A DNA stretch of 64,000 nt from Enterobacter asburiae (GCF_021440515.1 NZ_JAKCMV010000009.1:1-64000); one strand, 5' to 3'; positions 1 to 11,814 are shown, counted from the first letter of the stretch. Made by a program: numbers and translations. Notes: generated from the sequence alone by a model not told the origin.

Positions 1-200
1 GCCTGCATGGATGCAGGCTGGTGCCCGACCCGATAGCATGAAGGAATAAGCTGAGGGTACCGCGAAGCGGCGATTTTCTTGCCGGGAGCCCGGGTTGCCA
101 GGGGGGCGGCGGCGAGCCCCCATGGCACGTTCACAAGTAGTGTGGTGACAGAGAAGCAAGGAACCTAAGGTGAACGGAATGACCAACAGAGCCGTATGTT
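1..200. repeat. GC-rich structured non-coding element of unknown family
   Basis: No credible reading frame. The stretch opens with a perfect 8-bp hairpin (GCCTGCAT at 1-8 pairing with ATGCAGGC at 11-18). A second hairpin pairs 96-107 with 116-127 over 12 positions with one mismatch and an 8-base loop. The right part (about 128-200) is purine-rich and unstructured to the eye. The mix of strong hairpins and conserved-looking linkers suggests a dispersed intergenic element or structured RNA, possibly cut off by the left window edge. It lies downstream of thiQ, where yabI would follow in E. coli. Its orientation cannot be set from sequence alone. Confidence 0.45.
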
Positions 201-300
201 CCCCCTCACCCTAACCCTCTCCCAAGGGGAGAGGGAATGGTTTAGCGGCTACATTTGGTGGGGATTCCTAAGCCCTGTGGGAAAGGCCAGGGTGAGGGCA
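201..300. repeat. C-rich intergenic inverted repeat
   Basis: The outer arms CCCTCACCCT (starting at about 204) and AGGGTGAGGG (ending at about 299) are perfect inverted copies. An inner hairpin, CCCTCTCCC with GGGGAGAGGG, sits at about 214-236. This looks like the short dispersed palindromes common between genes in Enterobacter and relatives. It directly abuts the stop codon of thiQ, so a transcript of thiBPQ would end in this structure. It may protect or terminate that RNA, but no U-tract is evident. Confidence 0.55.
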
Positions 301-1002
301 TCAGCCCGCACGGATCCCCAACAGCGCAGACGCATCTGCTCTACCGCTCAGCAGCGCCTCCGTTTTCCCATCCCATACAATACGCCCCTCTGCGATCACC
401 ACCGATCGCGGGGCGATACGGGCCGCGTCTTCAATGCTGTGCGACACCATCAGCATGGTCAGCCGCTGGCGCTCGCAGACGTCTTTCACCAGCGCCAGCA
501 TCTCCTGACGCAGCGCCGGGTCGAGCGCGGAGAAAGGCTCATCCAGCAGCAGCACCGGCTGTTCGCGCACCAGACAGCGCGCCAGCGCCACGCGCTGACG
601 CTGGCCGCCTGACAGCGCACCCGGCAGTCGGTCGAGAAGGTCGGTTAACCCCATCTGCACCGCGATGGTGTCCAGCTTCGCGCGCTGGGCCTCGGTCAGC
701 TTCATCCCCGGATTCATGCCGAGCGCGATGTTTTGCCGCACGGTCAGGTGGGTAAACAGGTTATTTTCCTGAAACAGCATCGACACCGGGCGACGCGCGG
801 GCGGCGTGTGGGTATGGTCCCGGTTCTCGATCGTCAGGGTGCCGCTCGCCGGTTGCAGAAAACCGGCAACCAGGTTGAGCAACGTGCTCTTTCCGGCACC
901 GCTTGGGCCAAGCACGGCAATCATTTCGCCCTGACGCACCGAAAGGGAGAAACGCATCGGCAGATGCTGATAGAGCCAGGTTACATCAATCAGTTTTAAC
1001 AT
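301..1002 (-). CDS. thiQ: thiamine/TPP ABC transporter ATP-binding protein ThiQ
   Basis: Cytoplasmic ATPase that powers thiamine and thiamine pyrophosphate import with ThiP and ThiB. 233 residues. Walker [10 protein letters not shown] is at 32-40, the ABC signature LSGGQ at 130-134, Walker B with LLLDEP at 151-156 and the H-loop His at 188. The frame is open further upstream, but the start at 1002 (MLKLIDV) matches the family N-terminus and gives the usual length. It overlaps the end of thiP by 17 nt, so translation is probably coupled. Last gene of the riboswitch-controlled thiBPQ operon. Confidence 0.96.
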   Translation of the reverse strand: MLKLIDVTWLYQHLPMRFSLSVRQGEMIAVLGPSGAGKSTLLNLVAGFLQPASGTLTIENRDHTHTPPARRPVSMLFQENNLFTHLTVRQNIALGMNPGMKLTEAQRAKLDTIAVQMGLTDLLDRLPGALSGGQRQRVALARCLVREQPVLLLDEPFSALDPALRQEMLALVKDVCERQRLTMLMVSHSIEDAARIAPRSVVIAEGRIVWDGKTEALLSGRADASALLGIRAG

Positions 1003-2596
1003 CGCGTCCCGGAAGTTTTTCGATAACGGTAAAAAGGGCAAAGCAGAGCAGCAGCAGCAGCAGGGCCGTCACCGCGCCGTCCTGGCTGCGGTACGAGCCG
1101 ATTTGCTGATAAAGCCAGAAGGGCAGCGTGCGGAAATCCTCGTTGCCGAATAGCGCGACCACGCCGAAATCCCCAATCGACAGCACGCTGGCGAAGGCCA
1201 GCGCCTGCGCAATCGGGCGCTTCAGGGCGCGTAGCTCCACCACCTTTAGCCGCTGCCAGCCGCGCATGCCCAGCGACTGGCACAGTAAACTGTAGCGGCT
1301 GTTCACGTCGCGCATCGGGTTTTCGAGCACCTTGAGCGCGTAGGGGATCGCCATTAAGGCGTTAGTGAAAATCACAATGCCATCGGCGCGCTCGGGCAGG
1401 CCGACGGTGCTGTTGAAGAGTAAAAAGAAGCCGGTTGCCAGCACGATGCCGGGCATCGCCAGAATCAACATGCCCGTCAGCTCCAGAGCCTGCCCGGCTT
1501 TGCGTTGCTGGCGGGCGTACAGCTCGCGGCTGCTCCAGAGCAGCATCAGCGTCAGCAGCACGCACAATACCCCGGCTCCCAGCGCGATGCGCAGCGAGGT
1601 AAAGGTCGCCTGCCAGAGCACGGGCTGTTGCAGCACCGAAAGCATGTTCAGATTCATGCCATCCACCACCACCGCCAGCAGCGGCGGCAGCAGAAGCAGG
1701 AGCGCCAGCGTAATCAGAACGATATCGCTTATCCGACCGTGCAGGCTGTCCTGCGGATCGCGCCAGCCCGCAATGTGGTTATGTCCCACGGGAATCGCTT
1801 TGCTTAAGCGCTGGCTCAGCAGCACCAGACCCAGGCAGCAGATCATCTGCACGATCGCCAGCAGCGCCGCGCGGCCCGGATCGTAGTCATAGCTCAGCGC
1901 CTGATAGATAGCCAGCTCGATGGTGGTCGCCTGCGGCCCGCCGCCGAGAGAGAGCACGGTGGCGAAGCTGGCAAAGCAGAGCATAAAGATCAGCGCGGCG
2001 ACCGGGGGAATTTGTCGGCGCAGCCACGGCCATTCAACGAAGCGGAAGAACGACCAGCCGCGCATATCCAGCTGGGCGGCAAGCTGACGCTGCTCGCCGG
2101 GAATGCTTTCCAGCGCCTGTAAAAAGAGGCGCGTCGCCATCGGCATATTGAAAAAGACGTGTGCCAGCAGAATGCCTTTCAGCCCGTAGGGAGAGAAATT
2201 CCACTCCAGCCCGAGCAGGGAAAAGAGCGAGGCCAGCCAGCCCTGACGCCCGTAAACGCTCAAAATACCGAACACCGCCACCAGCACCGGGAGGATCAGC
2301 GTCATGGCGCACAGGCGCAGTAACGCCTGCCTGCCGGGGAAGCGTCTACGGTACAGGGCGCGGGCGAGGAAGATGGCGGGCACCACCGACAGCAGCGCCG
2401 AGAGAAACGCCTGCCAGAACGAGAAACGGATCACGTGCCACAGGTAGCTGTCGTGCCAGAGCGCGAGCAGATCGCTATCCGGCGCGTTAAGCCACAGCGC
2501 CAGAAATGCCCCCAGGCTGACCGTCACCATCAGAACGGCGGCGAGCAGTCCGGGGAGCAGCCAGCCGGGGATCAGCGGCTGACGGCGCGTTGCCAT
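986..2596 (-). CDS. thiP: thiamine ABC transporter permease ThiP
   Basis: Inner-membrane permease of the ThiBPQ importer. 536 residues, the same as E. coli ThiP. It is a fused double permease: two copies of the six-helix transport domain follow one another, and each carries the EAA-type cytoplasmic loop that contacts ThiQ (the first around residues 165-185 and the second around 440-460, near [12 protein letters not shown]). The start at 2596 ([12 protein letters not shown]) lies inside the 3' end of thiB, an overlap of 25 nt, and the 3' end overlaps thiQ. Expected to rise when TPP is scarce. Confidence 0.96.
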   Translation of the reverse strand: MATRRQPLIPGWLLPGLLAAVLMVTVSLGAFLALWLNAPDSDLLALWHDSYLWHVIRFSFWQAFLSALLSVVPAIFLARALYRRRFPGRQALLRLCAMTLILPVLVAVFGILSVYGRQGWLASLFSLLGLEWNFSPYGLKGILLAHVFFNMPMATRLFLQALESIPGEQRQLAAQLDMRGWSFFRFVEWPWLRRQIPPVAALIFMLCFASFATVLSLGGGPQATTIELAIYQALSYDYDPGRAALLAIVQMICCLGLVLLSQRLSKAIPVGHNHIAGWRDPQDSLHGRISDIVLITLALLLLLPPLLAVVVDGMNLNMLSVLQQPVLWQATFTSLRIALGAGVLCVLLTLMLLWSSRELYARQQRKAGQALELTGMLILAMPGIVLATGFFLLFNSTVGLPERADGIVIFTNALMAIPYALKVLENPMRDVNSRYSLLCQSLGMRGWQRLKVVELRALKRPIAQALAFASVLSIGDFGVVALFGNEDFRTLPFWLYQQIGSYRSQDGAVTALLLLLLCFALFTVIEKLPGRDVKTD

Positions 2597-3555
2597 TCAC
2601 TTACCCATGCGGCGCGCTGTGCGGCCACCTGCTGCGGCGTAAACTCCAGCGAGGTCTGCGGTTTTGTCAGCTTTTCAAAGCCTGCTGGCAGCGCAACGTC
2701 GGTGACCGGGTACATCCAGTTGCCGGTCGGGATAGCGTTCTGGAACGCCGGGGAGACCATAAACTTCAGGAACTTCTCTGTCAGCTCAGGCTGTTTGCTG
2801 GCGGCGGTGCGCGCAGCGACTTCCACCTGAAGGTAATGGCCTTCCGCGAAATTGGCCGCCGCGTAGTTCTCTTTCTTCTCGGCGATAATGTGGTAGGCCG
2901 GGGAGGTGGTGTAGCTCAGCACCAGATCGCTCTCCCCTTTGAGGAACAGGCCGTAGGCTTCGCTCCAGCCTTTGGTCACGGTGACGGTTTTCGCCGCCAG
3001 CTTCTGCCAGGCTTCCGGCGCTTTTTCGCCGTACACTTTTTGCATCCACAGCAGCAGGCCGAGGCCCGGGGTGCTGGTGCGCGGATCTTCATAAATGACG
3101 CGCCACTTCTGTTCGCCTTCGACCAGCTCTTTCAGGCTTTTTGGCGGGTTTTTCAGCTTGTTCTTGTCATAAACAAAGGCAAAGTAGCCATAGTCGAACG
3201 GCACGAAGGTGTCATCCTTCCAGCCGCCGGGTACTTTTACGGCATCCGCCGCGACGCCGCTCTTAGCGAACAGTTTCGTCTGCGAGGCCGCGTCCAGCAG
3301 GTTGTTATCCAGGCCAAGCACCACGTCGGCTTTGCTGTTTTTGCCTTCCATGCGCAGACGGTTGAGCAGCGAAACGCCGTCTTCCAGCGCCACGAACTTC
3401 AGCTCGCAGTTGCAGTCGGCTTCAAAGGCTTTTTTCACCACCGGGCCAGGGCCCCAGTCGGCAGAAAAGGAGTCGTAGGTGTAGACCGTCAGAACGGGTT
3501 TCGCAAAAGCAGGCAGCGCAAACAGCGCCAGCAGGGGAAGAACTTTTTTTAACAC
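2572..3555 (-). CDS. thiB: thiamine-binding periplasmic protein ThiB
   Basis: Periplasmic receptor that captures thiamine, its mono- and pyrophosphate and delivers them to ThiP/ThiQ. I chose the GTG at 3555, which follows a GAGG ribosome site. It yields 327 residues, the E. coli length, and a clean signal peptide (LKK, hydrophobic core, cleavage after AFA at residue 18). The mature protein opens KPVLTVYTYDSF, typical of this solute-binding family. An upstream in-frame ATG at 3603 would put the start inside the riboswitch leader and spoil the signal peptide, so I rejected it. First gene of thiBPQ (thiB is also called tbpA). Confidence 0.95.
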   Translation of the reverse strand: MLKKVLPLLALFALPAFAKPVLTVYTYDSFSADWGPGPVVKKAFEADCNCELKFVALEDGVSLLNRLRMEGKNSKADVVLGLDNNLLDAASQTKLFAKSGVAADAVKVPGGWKDDTFVPFDYGYFAFVYDKNKLKNPPKSLKELVEGEQKWRVIYEDPRTSTPGLGLLLWMQKVYGEKAPEAWQKLAAKTVTVTKGWSEAYGLFLKGESDLVLSYTTSPAYHIIAEKKENYAAANFAEGHYLQVEVAARTAASKQPELTEKFLKFMVSPAFQNAIPTGNWMYPVTDVALPAGFEKLTKPQTSLEFTPQQVAAQRAAWVSEWQRAVSR

Positions 3556-3601
3556 TTTGCACCTCAAAGTTGAGTGGCAAAGGATTTTGAGAGACAGCCT
3601 C

Positions 3602-3690
3602 AAATCCCTTCGCCGGCGTTATCCGGATCAGGTTCGACGGGTATTATCTCAGCGCACATCAGTGATGCAGCACCCCGTTGAGAACGACGG
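3602..3690 (-). promoter_or_regulatory. TPP riboswitch (THI element) of thiBPQ
   Basis: Read on the minus strand, the leader carries the diagnostic TPP-sensor blocks in order: GGGGTGC, CTGAGA, ATACCC, GAACCTGATC, then GGATAACGCCGGCGAAGGGA. This is the thi-box consensus that binds thiamine pyrophosphate. It ends about 45 nt before the thiB GTG, and the intervening RNA includes the ribosome site. Control is therefore probably at translation initiation, with TPP turning off import; no strong U-tract terminator is visible. Confidence 0.95.
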
Positions 3691-3691
3691 T

Positions 3692-3719
3692 ATTGTAATG
3701 ATTTGGTGAATATTGCGAA
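3692..3719 (-). promoter_or_regulatory. probable sigma-70 promoter of thiBPQ
   Basis: On the minus strand TTCGCA (3719-3714) and TACAAT (3697-3692) are separated by 16 bp. They sit just upstream of the riboswitch and just after the sgrR stop codon. The placement would start the RNA at the 5' edge of the sensor. Predicted from sequence only. Confidence 0.5.
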
Positions 3720-3723
3720 AGCG

Positions 3724-5379
3724 TTATGGCTCCGGCGGCGCAAACCAGGCGGATTTAAAATCAAACCAGCCGAGGGTATTCATCCGCAGGCCGCGCATAC
3801 TGCGCTGGCCCTGGATCATCAGCCAGTGGTGGATCAGCGGCACAATTGCCTGTTCCGCCAGCAGCTGCTGGCACCATACGGCCAGGTTCATCTCCCCCGC
3901 GCGCCACTGCGTGGCGTCCTGCTGCCAGTCCCGTTCAATACAGTGCTGAATGAGCGGCACTTCATACAGGTGCGAAAACAGCGAGAAATCGAGCGGCAGG
4001 GTAAAGTTAGCGCTGTTCAGCCAGATATCGCTGACCTCGTCGCCACGGTGCCAGTCGTCGTAATCCATCTCCCGGATCTCCAGCGTTACCCCCACGGCGG
4101 CGAGCAGTCTCGACATGATCCTGGCGATGAAACGGTGCTCGACATGTTCGCGGTAGTAGCTAAGGGTGATGGACTCCAGCCCGGCCGGCTTTTCGCACTG
4201 CTGCGGATGGGCGTGGTGCCAGCGGGGCAGCAGGCCGTAAGCCGGGAACCAGTAGGTTTGGTACTGCTCTTCCGCGTGATAAATCAGGTTTGCCGGTGCA
4301 AGAATGTGGCTTATCCACTTTCGCACCTCCCTGTTTGCGCCGCGATGGGTACGGCTGTCAAACAGCAGATAGTAACAGCCCTCTTCAAGACGGCTCTCCA
4401 CCGCCTTTTCGCCGCGCGTTGGCCCTTCAAGCGTCAGTCCGACGCTCAGCTCTTCGTTGATATCCGGCAGAACCCAGACGTTAACTTCGTCGATCAGGGC
4501 GCGATAACCAAAATAGTCGTCGAACGCGCGGATCTTAAGCTGATTATTGTTATTGCGCGCCACCGAATAGGGCCCGGTGCCAATCGGCACGCTGGCGAAG
4601 TTGGCCATGGAGTGCCATTCGGCAGGCAAAATCATTGACGGGACATATCCCAGGAGCCACGGCAGCCATTTGTCCGGCTGCGACAGCTCGATGTCCAGCG
4701 TCCAGGCGGTGGGAGAGTGGATACGCACGATATGCGAATAGAGCGGCAGCCTGCGGGCGCGCTCCAGGGTGGCAATCACGTCGCTCATCTCCAGCTCGCG
4801 ACCGTGATGGAAATGGATGCCGGGGCGTAAAAAGAAGCGCCAGTGCAGGGGGGAAATTTGCTGCCAGTGGTGGGCGATATCCGCTTCCAGTTCCCCGTTT
4901 TCCTCATTTATGCGCGTCAGCCCGCTGAAGATCTGCCGCGCCATGTGGGTTTCAGAGCGGCGTAAGGCGCTACCGGGCAACAGGTTTTTCATCGGACGGT
5001 AATAGACAACCCGCAGGATGTGCCGCCCCTGACGGAAGCTTCTGCCGAGGTGCGACACCAGCATCTGCCGAACGGCGGCCTTATCGCCGACAAGCTGAAC
5101 CAGCTGATCGATTCGATCCTGCTCCAGCAGATCTTCCGCCCGCTGCTGCTGGAGCGCCAGCCCGGTGTAGAGGAAGGTCAGACGCGAGCGCTTGCCGCGT
5201 CCTGCTTCCGCCTCCCAGCTTAGCCAGCCCTGCTGCTGCATGGTGTTGAGCAGGGTGCGCATGTGGCGGCGCGAGCAGTTGAGCAGCTCGGCCAGCTCGT
5301 TCAGCGTGGTCTCCTGCGACTGCCCTTCGCAGCACTGCCAGAGGCGGATAAATTGTTGTTGCAGACGACCAGAGGGCAT
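3724..5379 (-). CDS. sgrR: sugar-phosphate stress transcriptional activator SgrR
   Basis: Senses glucose-phosphate stress and activates the divergent small RNA gene sgrS. 551 residues, identical in length to E. coli SgrR. The first roughly 110 residues form a winged-helix DNA-binding domain ([21 protein letters not shown] is the helix-turn-helix region). Residues from about 160 resemble a periplasmic oligopeptide-binding protein (SBP family 5), here used in the cytoplasm as a ligand sensor. It is divergent from sgrS/sgrT with 67 bp between them and lies upstream of thiBPQ on the same strand, as in E. coli. Autorepression is known for the family. Confidence 0.95.
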   Translation of the reverse strand: MPSGRLQQQFIRLWQCCEGQSQETTLNELAELLNCSRRHMRTLLNTMQQQGWLSWEAEAGRGKRSRLTFLYTGLALQQQRAEDLLEQDRIDQLVQLVGDKAAVRQMLVSHLGRSFRQGRHILRVVYYRPMKNLLPGSALRRSETHMARQIFSGLTRINEENGELEADIAHHWQQISPLHWRFFLRPGIHFHHGRELEMSDVIATLERARRLPLYSHIVRIHSPTAWTLDIELSQPDKWLPWLLGYVPSMILPAEWHSMANFASVPIGTGPYSVARNNNNQLKIRAFDDYFGYRALIDEVNVWVLPDINEELSVGLTLEGPTRGEKAVESRLEEGCYYLLFDSRTHRGANREVRKWISHILAPANLIYHAEEQYQTYWFPAYGLLPRWHHAHPQQCEKPAGLESITLSYYREHVEHRFIARIMSRLLAAVGVTLEIREMDYDDWHRGDEVSDIWLNSANFTLPLDFSLFSHLYEVPLIQHCIERDWQQDATQWRAGEMNLAVWCQQLLAEQAIVPLIHHWLMIQGQRSMRGLRMNTLGWFDFKSAWFAPPEP

Positions 5380-5410
5380 AAAAGGGGAACTCCTGACAAA
5401 AAATCAGCAA

Positions 5411-5446
5411 TTTATTAATCCCTATATTAGGCCAATAATTCTTCCC
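5411..5446 (+). promoter_or_regulatory. sgrS promoter region
   Basis: The 67-bp sgrR-sgrS divergent gap must hold the SgrR site and the sgrS promoter. A weak TTTATT (5411-5416) and AATAAT (5434-5439) lie 17 bp apart and end 7 bp before the predicted RNA start at 5447. A weak promoter fits an activator-dependent gene. The SgrR operator itself is not recognisable to me. Confidence 0.4.
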
Positions 5447-5467
5447 GATGAAGCGAGGAGGTAAATT

Positions 5468-5620
5468 ATGAAGAGGTCAACCGCACGTCAGTTTTACCAA
5501 CGCTATTTTTCAGCGACAAAGGGAGTGTCCTGGCCGGCCCGCCAGTCTGCTGAGCAGCGGCTGAAAATGCTGGAGGATCTGATGCAGTGGGATGTTACGA
5601 ATCCGACCTCTTCTCGCTAA
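5468..5620 (+). CDS. sgrT: glucose uptake inhibitor peptide SgrT
   Basis: A 50-residue peptide encoded inside SgrS that blocks the glucose PTS transporter PtsG. The core RQFYQRYFSAT and the downstream QRLKMLEDLMQWD match the E. coli peptide. The start ATG follows GAGGAGG with 7-nt spacing. The E. coli peptide is 43 residues and begins at the Met-Arg-Gln-Phe position; here six extra residues (MKRSTA) precede that point, and the internal position has no Met, so the longer form must be used. Too short for most gene finders. Confidence 0.88.
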   Translation: MKRSTARQFYQRYFSATKGVSWPARQSAEQRLKMLEDLMQWDVTNPTSSR

Positions 5621-5663
5621 CTCGCCTCGATCATGTGTGACTGAGTATTGGTGCTAATCACCG

Positions 5664-5692
5664 GCCAGCAAAATGTTTTTGCTGGCTTTTTT
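5664..5692 (+). terminator. sgrS rho-independent terminator
   Basis: A ten-base-pair stem (GCCAGCAAAA with its complement) and a short loop are followed by TTTTTTC. It ends SgrS and leaves setA, 48 bp downstream, to be reached by read-through or its own promoter. Confidence 0.85.
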
Positions 5693-5739
5693 CGTTTAGT
5701 ATTCCTGCCCATATCGAACGGTTTTCACAAGGATTTTGT

Positions 5740-6918
5740 ATGCTCTGGTTGATGACGATGGGTCGCCGCCTGAACGGCGTGTACGCCGCTTTTATGCTGG
5801 TGGCCTTTATGATGGGCGTGGCCGGGGCGCTACAGGCTCCTACCCTGAGCCTGTTTCTGAGCCGTGAGGTCGGCGCACAGCCGTTCTGGGTCGGCCTGTT
5901 TTATACCGTCAACGCCATCGCCGGGATCCTGGTCAGCCTGTGGCTGGCAAAGCGTTCCGACAGCCAGGGCGATCGCCGCAAACTGATCCTCTTTTGCTGC
6001 GTAATGGCAATTGGTAACGCCCTGCTGTTCGCCTTCAACCGCCACTATATGACGCTGCTTACCTGCGGCGTGCTGCTGGCATCGCTGGCGAATACCGCCA
6101 TGCCGCAGCTTTTCGCCCTGGCGCGTGAATACGCGGATAACTCTGCGCGGGAAGTGGTGATGTTCAGCTCGGTGATGCGTGCCCAGCTTTCGCTGGCGTG
6201 GGTGATTGGCCCGCCGCTGGCGTTTATGCTGGCGCTGAATTACGGCTTTACGATGATGTTCAGCATTGCGGCGGGGATCTTCGTCATCAGTCTGGCATTG
6301 ATAGCGTTCGCGCTGCCGTCGGTGGCGCGGGTCGAGCAAACGACGGATAAGCCGTTAACCGAGGTGAGCGGCTGGAAGGACAAAAACGTCCGCATGTTGT
6401 TTATCGCCTCCACGCTAATGTGGACCTGCAACACCATGTACATCATTGATATGCCGCTGTGGATCAGCAGTACGCTGGGCCTGCCGGATAAGCTGGCCGG
6501 TATTTTAATGGGCACCGCCGCAGGGCTTGAGATCCCGGCGATGATCCTCGCGGGCTATTACGTTAAGCGCTTCGGCAAGCGCGCGATGATGATCGTCGCG
6601 GTGGCGGCAGGAGTGTTGTTCTATCTGGGGCTGATTTTCTTCCATTCACGCGAGGCGCTGCTGGCGTTGCAGCTGTTTAATGCCGTGTTTATCGGGATTG
6701 TCGCGGGGATCGGGATGCTCTGGTTCCAGGACCTGATGCCCGGACGCGCCGGATCGGCCACGACGCTGTTTACCAACAGTATCTCCACCGGCGTGATTCT
6801 GGCGGGGGTTATTCAGGGGGCGCTGGCGCAGAGCTACGGGCATCCGTCGGTTTACTGGGTGATTGCGGCGATTTCGCTGGTGACGCTGGCGCTGACGTGT
6901 CGTGTGAAAGATATCTGA
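5740..6918 (+). CDS. setA: sugar efflux transporter SetA
   Basis: Inner-membrane major facilitator protein that exports glucose, lactose and analogues and contributes to recovery from sugar-phosphate stress. 392 residues, the E. coli length, with about 12 hydrophobic segments. The family loop motif LAKRSDSQGDRRKL follows the second segment, at about residues 68-82. The start at 5740 (MLWLMTMGRRLNGVYA) has GGA upstream. It sits directly after sgrS in the same direction, so it is probably co-transcribed with the stress RNA as in E. coli. The second half repeats the fold with GYYVKRFGKRAMM. Confidence 0.94.
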   Translation: MLWLMTMGRRLNGVYAAFMLVAFMMGVAGALQAPTLSLFLSREVGAQPFWVGLFYTVNAIAGILVSLWLAKRSDSQGDRRKLILFCCVMAIGNALLFAFNRHYMTLLTCGVLLASLANTAMPQLFALAREYADNSAREVVMFSSVMRAQLSLAWVIGPPLAFMLALNYGFTMMFSIAAGIFVISLALIAFALPSVARVEQTTDKPLTEVSGWKDKNVRMLFIASTLMWTCNTMYIIDMPLWISSTLGLPDKLAGILMGTAAGLEIPAMILAGYYVKRFGKRAMMIVAVAAGVLFYLGLIFFHSREALLALQLFNAVFIGIVAGIGMLWFQDLMPGRAGSATTLFTNSISTGVILAGVIQGALAQSYGHPSVYWVIAAISLVTLALTCRVKDI

Positions 6919-6946
6919 TAAAAAAAAGGCCCGCAGCAGGCGGGCC
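6919..6946 (-). terminator. terminator of leuABCD
   Basis: The stem GGCCCGC (6928-6934) pairs with GCGGGCC (6940-6946) around a 5-nt loop. On the minus strand it is followed by eight T residues, a strong intrinsic terminator just past leuD. On the plus strand the tail is only moderately T-rich, so it may also weakly end setA. Confidence 0.9.
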
Positions 6947-6954
6947 CATTTCAT

Positions 6955-7560
6955 TTAGCCCATAAACGCAGGCTGTTTATTCTCGTAGGCGGAAATCGCC
7001 TCTTCGTGCTGCAACGTCAAGCCAATGCTGTCCAGGCCGTTCAACATGCAGTGGCGGCGGAAGGCATCAATGCTGAAGCTGTAGCTTTTATCTCCGGCTT
7101 TGACGACTTCGGCTTCCAGATCCACTTCAAACGAAATTCCCGGATTGGCCTGAACCAGGCCGAACAGTTCGTCGACCTGCTCATCGCTGAGCGTGACGGG
7201 CAGCAGCTGGTTGTTAAAGCTGTTGCCGTAGAAAATATCGGCAAAGCTCGGTGCAATAACCACCTTAAAGCCGTAGTCGGTCAACGCCCACGGTGCGTGT
7301 TCACGCGATGAACCGCAGCCAAAGTTTTCCCGCGCCAGCAGAATCGATGCGCCTTTAAATTCCGGGAAGTTCAGCACGAACTCGGGATTAGGCACCTCGC
7401 CTTTGTCATCCAGAAAACGCCAGTCGTTAAACAGGTGCGCGCCAAAACCGGTGCGGGTTACCTTCTGTAAAAACTGCTTAGGAATGATCGCGTCGGTATC
7501 GACGTTGGCCGCGTCCAGAGGGACAACCAGGCCCGTATGTTGGGTAAATTTCTCTGCCAT
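6955..7560 (-). CDS. leuD: 3-isopropylmalate dehydratase small subunit LeuD
   Basis: With LeuC it isomerises 2-isopropylmalate to 3-isopropylmalate in leucine synthesis. 201 residues, full length. It has the aconitase swivel-domain signature: [13 protein letters not shown] at about 19-31 and the substrate loop [14 protein letters not shown] at about 79-92. It starts 10 nt after leuC with AAGGAG in front of the ATG at 7560. Last gene of the leu operon, followed by a strong terminator. Confidence 0.97.
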   Translation of the reverse strand: MAEKFTQHTGLVVPLDAANVDTDAIIPKQFLQKVTRTGFGAHLFNDWRFLDDKGEVPNPEFVLNFPEFKGASILLARENFGCGSSREHAPWALTDYGFKVVIAPSFADIFYGNSFNNQLLPVTLSDEQVDELFGLVQANPGISFEVDLEAEVVKAGDKSYSFSIDAFRRHCMLNGLDSIGLTLQHEEAISAYENKQPAFMG

Positions 7561-7570
7561 GATTGTCTCC

Positions 7571-8971
7571 TTATTTCAGGCTGCGAATGTCGGCGAAATG
7601 GCCGGATACTGCCGCAGCGGCGGCCATTGCCGGGCTGACCAGGTGGGTACGTCCACCGCGGCCCTGACGGCCTTCAAAGTTACGGTTACTGGTGGAGGCG
7701 CAACGCTCGCCCGGATTCAGGCGGTCATTGTTCATCGCCAGGCACATGGAGCAGCCAGGCAAGCGCCACTCAAAACCGGCTTCGATAAAGATTTTATCCA
7801 GGCCTTCCGCTTCTGCCTGGGCTTTCACCGGGCCGGAGCCAGGAACCACCAGCGCCTGCACGCCCGGAGCGACTTTACGGCCTTTGGCAATTTCCGCGGC
7901 GGCGCGCAGATCTTCAATGCGGGAGTTAGTGCAGGAGCCGATAAAGACCTTATCAATCGCGACATCGGTCAACGGCACGCCCGGCTTCAGCCCCATGTAG
8001 GCTAAGGCTTTTTCCGCGCTGGCGCGTTCAACCGGATCGGCGAACGAGGCCGGATCGGGAATGCTGTCGTTAACGGAAATGACCTGGCCCGGGTTCGTGC
8101 CCCACGTCACCTGCGGGGCGATCTCTTCTGCCTGCAAGGTAACGACGGTATCAAACGCGGCGCCTTCATCGGTGCTCAGGGTTTTCCAGTACGCGACGGC
8201 ATCGGCAAAATCCTGGCCTTTTGGCGCGTGCAAACGGCCCTTCACGTAGTTGAAGGTGGTGTCGTCAGGGGCAACCAGGCCCGCTTTCGCACCCATCTCA
8301 ATCGCCATGTTGCACAGGGTCATACGGCCTTCCATGCTCAGATCGCGGATCGCGTCGCCGCAAAACTCAACGACGTGCCCGGTACCGCCCGCGCTTCCGG
8401 TTTTGCCGATAATCGCCAGCACGATGTCTTTCGCCGTAATGCCCGGGGCCGCTTTGCCCTTCACTTCAATCTTCATGGTTTTGGCACGGCCCTGCTTCAG
8501 GGTCTGCGTAGCCAGAACGTGTTCAACTTCTGAGGTGCCAATCCCAAACGCCAGTGCGCCAAATGCGCCGTGGGTCGCGGTGTGCGAGTCGCCGCAGACA
8601 ATGGTCATTCCCGGCAGTGTAATGCCCTGTTCAGGCCCCATGACGTGAACAATGCCCTGATACGGGTGGTTCAGGTCATACAGCTCAACGCCGAACTCGT
8701 TGCAGTTCTTGATGAGTTCCTGCATCTGAATACGCGCCATCTCACCCGACGCATTAATGTCTTTGGTCTGGGTGGATACGTTGTGATCCATGGTCGCGAA
8801 GGTTTTACCCGGCTGACGAACCGGACGCTTATGCGCGCGCAGGCCGTCAAACGCCTGTGGAGAGGTGACTTCGTGAACCAGATGGCGGTCGATATAGAGC
8901 AGCGGGGTTTCATTGGCAGCTTCATACACAACGTGCGCATCAAACAACTTTTCGTATAACGTCTTCGCCAT
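7571..8971 (-). CDS. leuC: 3-isopropylmalate dehydratase large subunit LeuC
   Basis: Catalytic iron-sulfur subunit of isopropylmalate isomerase; works with LeuD in the cytoplasm. 466 residues, the E. coli length. The three [4Fe-4S] ligands are visible in IGSCTNSR (near 347) and [12 protein letters not shown] (near 407 and 410). The early DHNVSTQ and [12 protein letters not shown] motifs are those of the aconitase superfamily. It begins 2 nt after leuB, so translational coupling is likely. Confidence 0.97.
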   Translation of the reverse strand: MAKTLYEKLFDAHVVYEAANETPLLYIDRHLVHEVTSPQAFDGLRAHKRPVRQPGKTFATMDHNVSTQTKDINASGEMARIQMQELIKNCNEFGVELYDLNHPYQGIVHVMGPEQGITLPGMTIVCGDSHTATHGAFGALAFGIGTSEVEHVLATQTLKQGRAKTMKIEVKGKAAPGITAKDIVLAIIGKTGSAGGTGHVVEFCGDAIRDLSMEGRMTLCNMAIEMGAKAGLVAPDDTTFNYVKGRLHAPKGQDFADAVAYWKTLSTDEGAAFDTVVTLQAEEIAPQVTWGTNPGQVISVNDSIPDPASFADPVERASAEKALAYMGLKPGVPLTDVAIDKVFIGSCTNSRIEDLRAAAEIAKGRKVAPGVQALVVPGSGPVKAQAEAEGLDKIFIEAGFEWRLPGCSMCLAMNNDRLNPGERCASTSNRNFEGRQGRGGRTHLVSPAMAAAAAVSGHFADIRSLK

Positions 8972-8973
8972 GA

Positions 8974-11636
<2,663 letters not shown>

Positions 11637-11679
11637 GGGTTAGGTCCTTGTCAGTCTTAGGGCGCCTTGCTACGAGCAT

Positions 11680-11706
11680 AAAAAAACCCGCGCAGTGGCG
11701 CGGGTT
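11680..11706 (-). terminator. leu operon attenuator terminator
   Basis: On the minus strand CCCGCGC pairs with GCGCGGG around a 4-nt loop, followed by seven U residues. It lies 22 nt after the leuL stop codon and 44 nt before leuA. It is the terminator arm of leucine-controlled attenuation; the upstream leader can form competing pairings when ribosomes stall on the Leu codons. Confidence 0.93.
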
Positions 11707-11727
11707 CTTAGTCTTACTGGTGACGAT

Positions 11728-11814
11728 TCAACGCTGAATGTCGCCCGCCAGTCTACCGCGCACAGAGGATGCGTTTAGTAGTAGTAGACCGGTGAAACGA
11801 TGGCTGCGGATCAT
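11728..11814 (-). CDS. leuL: leu operon leader peptide LeuL
   Basis: A 28-residue leader peptide with four consecutive Leu codons, all CTA, at residues 10-13 (RFTGLLLLNA). The E. coli peptide has the same block and a similar tail ending in Gln-Arg or Gln-His. Ribosome stalling at these codons when charged leucyl-tRNA is scarce prevents formation of the terminator at 11680-11706. CTA is a rare Leu codon in enterobacteria, which sharpens the response. Confidence 0.93.
   Translation of the reverse strand: MIRSHRFTGLLLLNASSVRGRLAGDIQR

Larger units (their letters stand above)
5447..5692 (+). ncRNA. sgrS: SgrS small RNA (encodes SgrT)
   Basis: Dual-function Hfq-dependent RNA of the glucose-phosphate stress response. 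The 5' end GATGAAGCGAGGAGG parallels the known RNA start. The antisense core GTGTGACTGAGTATTGGTG (5635-5653), which pairs with the ptsG leader in E. coli, is preserved exactly. The 3' end is a hairpin (GCCAGCAAAA with TTTTTGCTGGC, 5664-5685) followed by a U-run that serves as terminator and Hfq site. It represses ptsG and manXYZ mRNAs and activates yigL mRNA in E. coli. It contains the sgrT reading frame. Confidence 0.93.

Noticed and set aside
196-755. Two overlapping plus-strand open frames over the left edge and thiQ
   Set aside because: They run antisense through thiQ, begin in an inverted repeat and encode Arg/Pro-rich sequence of no known family; they reflect the high GC content of the opposite strand.
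3556-3603. N-terminal extension of thiB from an upstream ATG
   Set aside because: It would begin inside the TPP riboswitch and hide the signal peptide; the GTG at 3555 with GAGG upstream is the better start.
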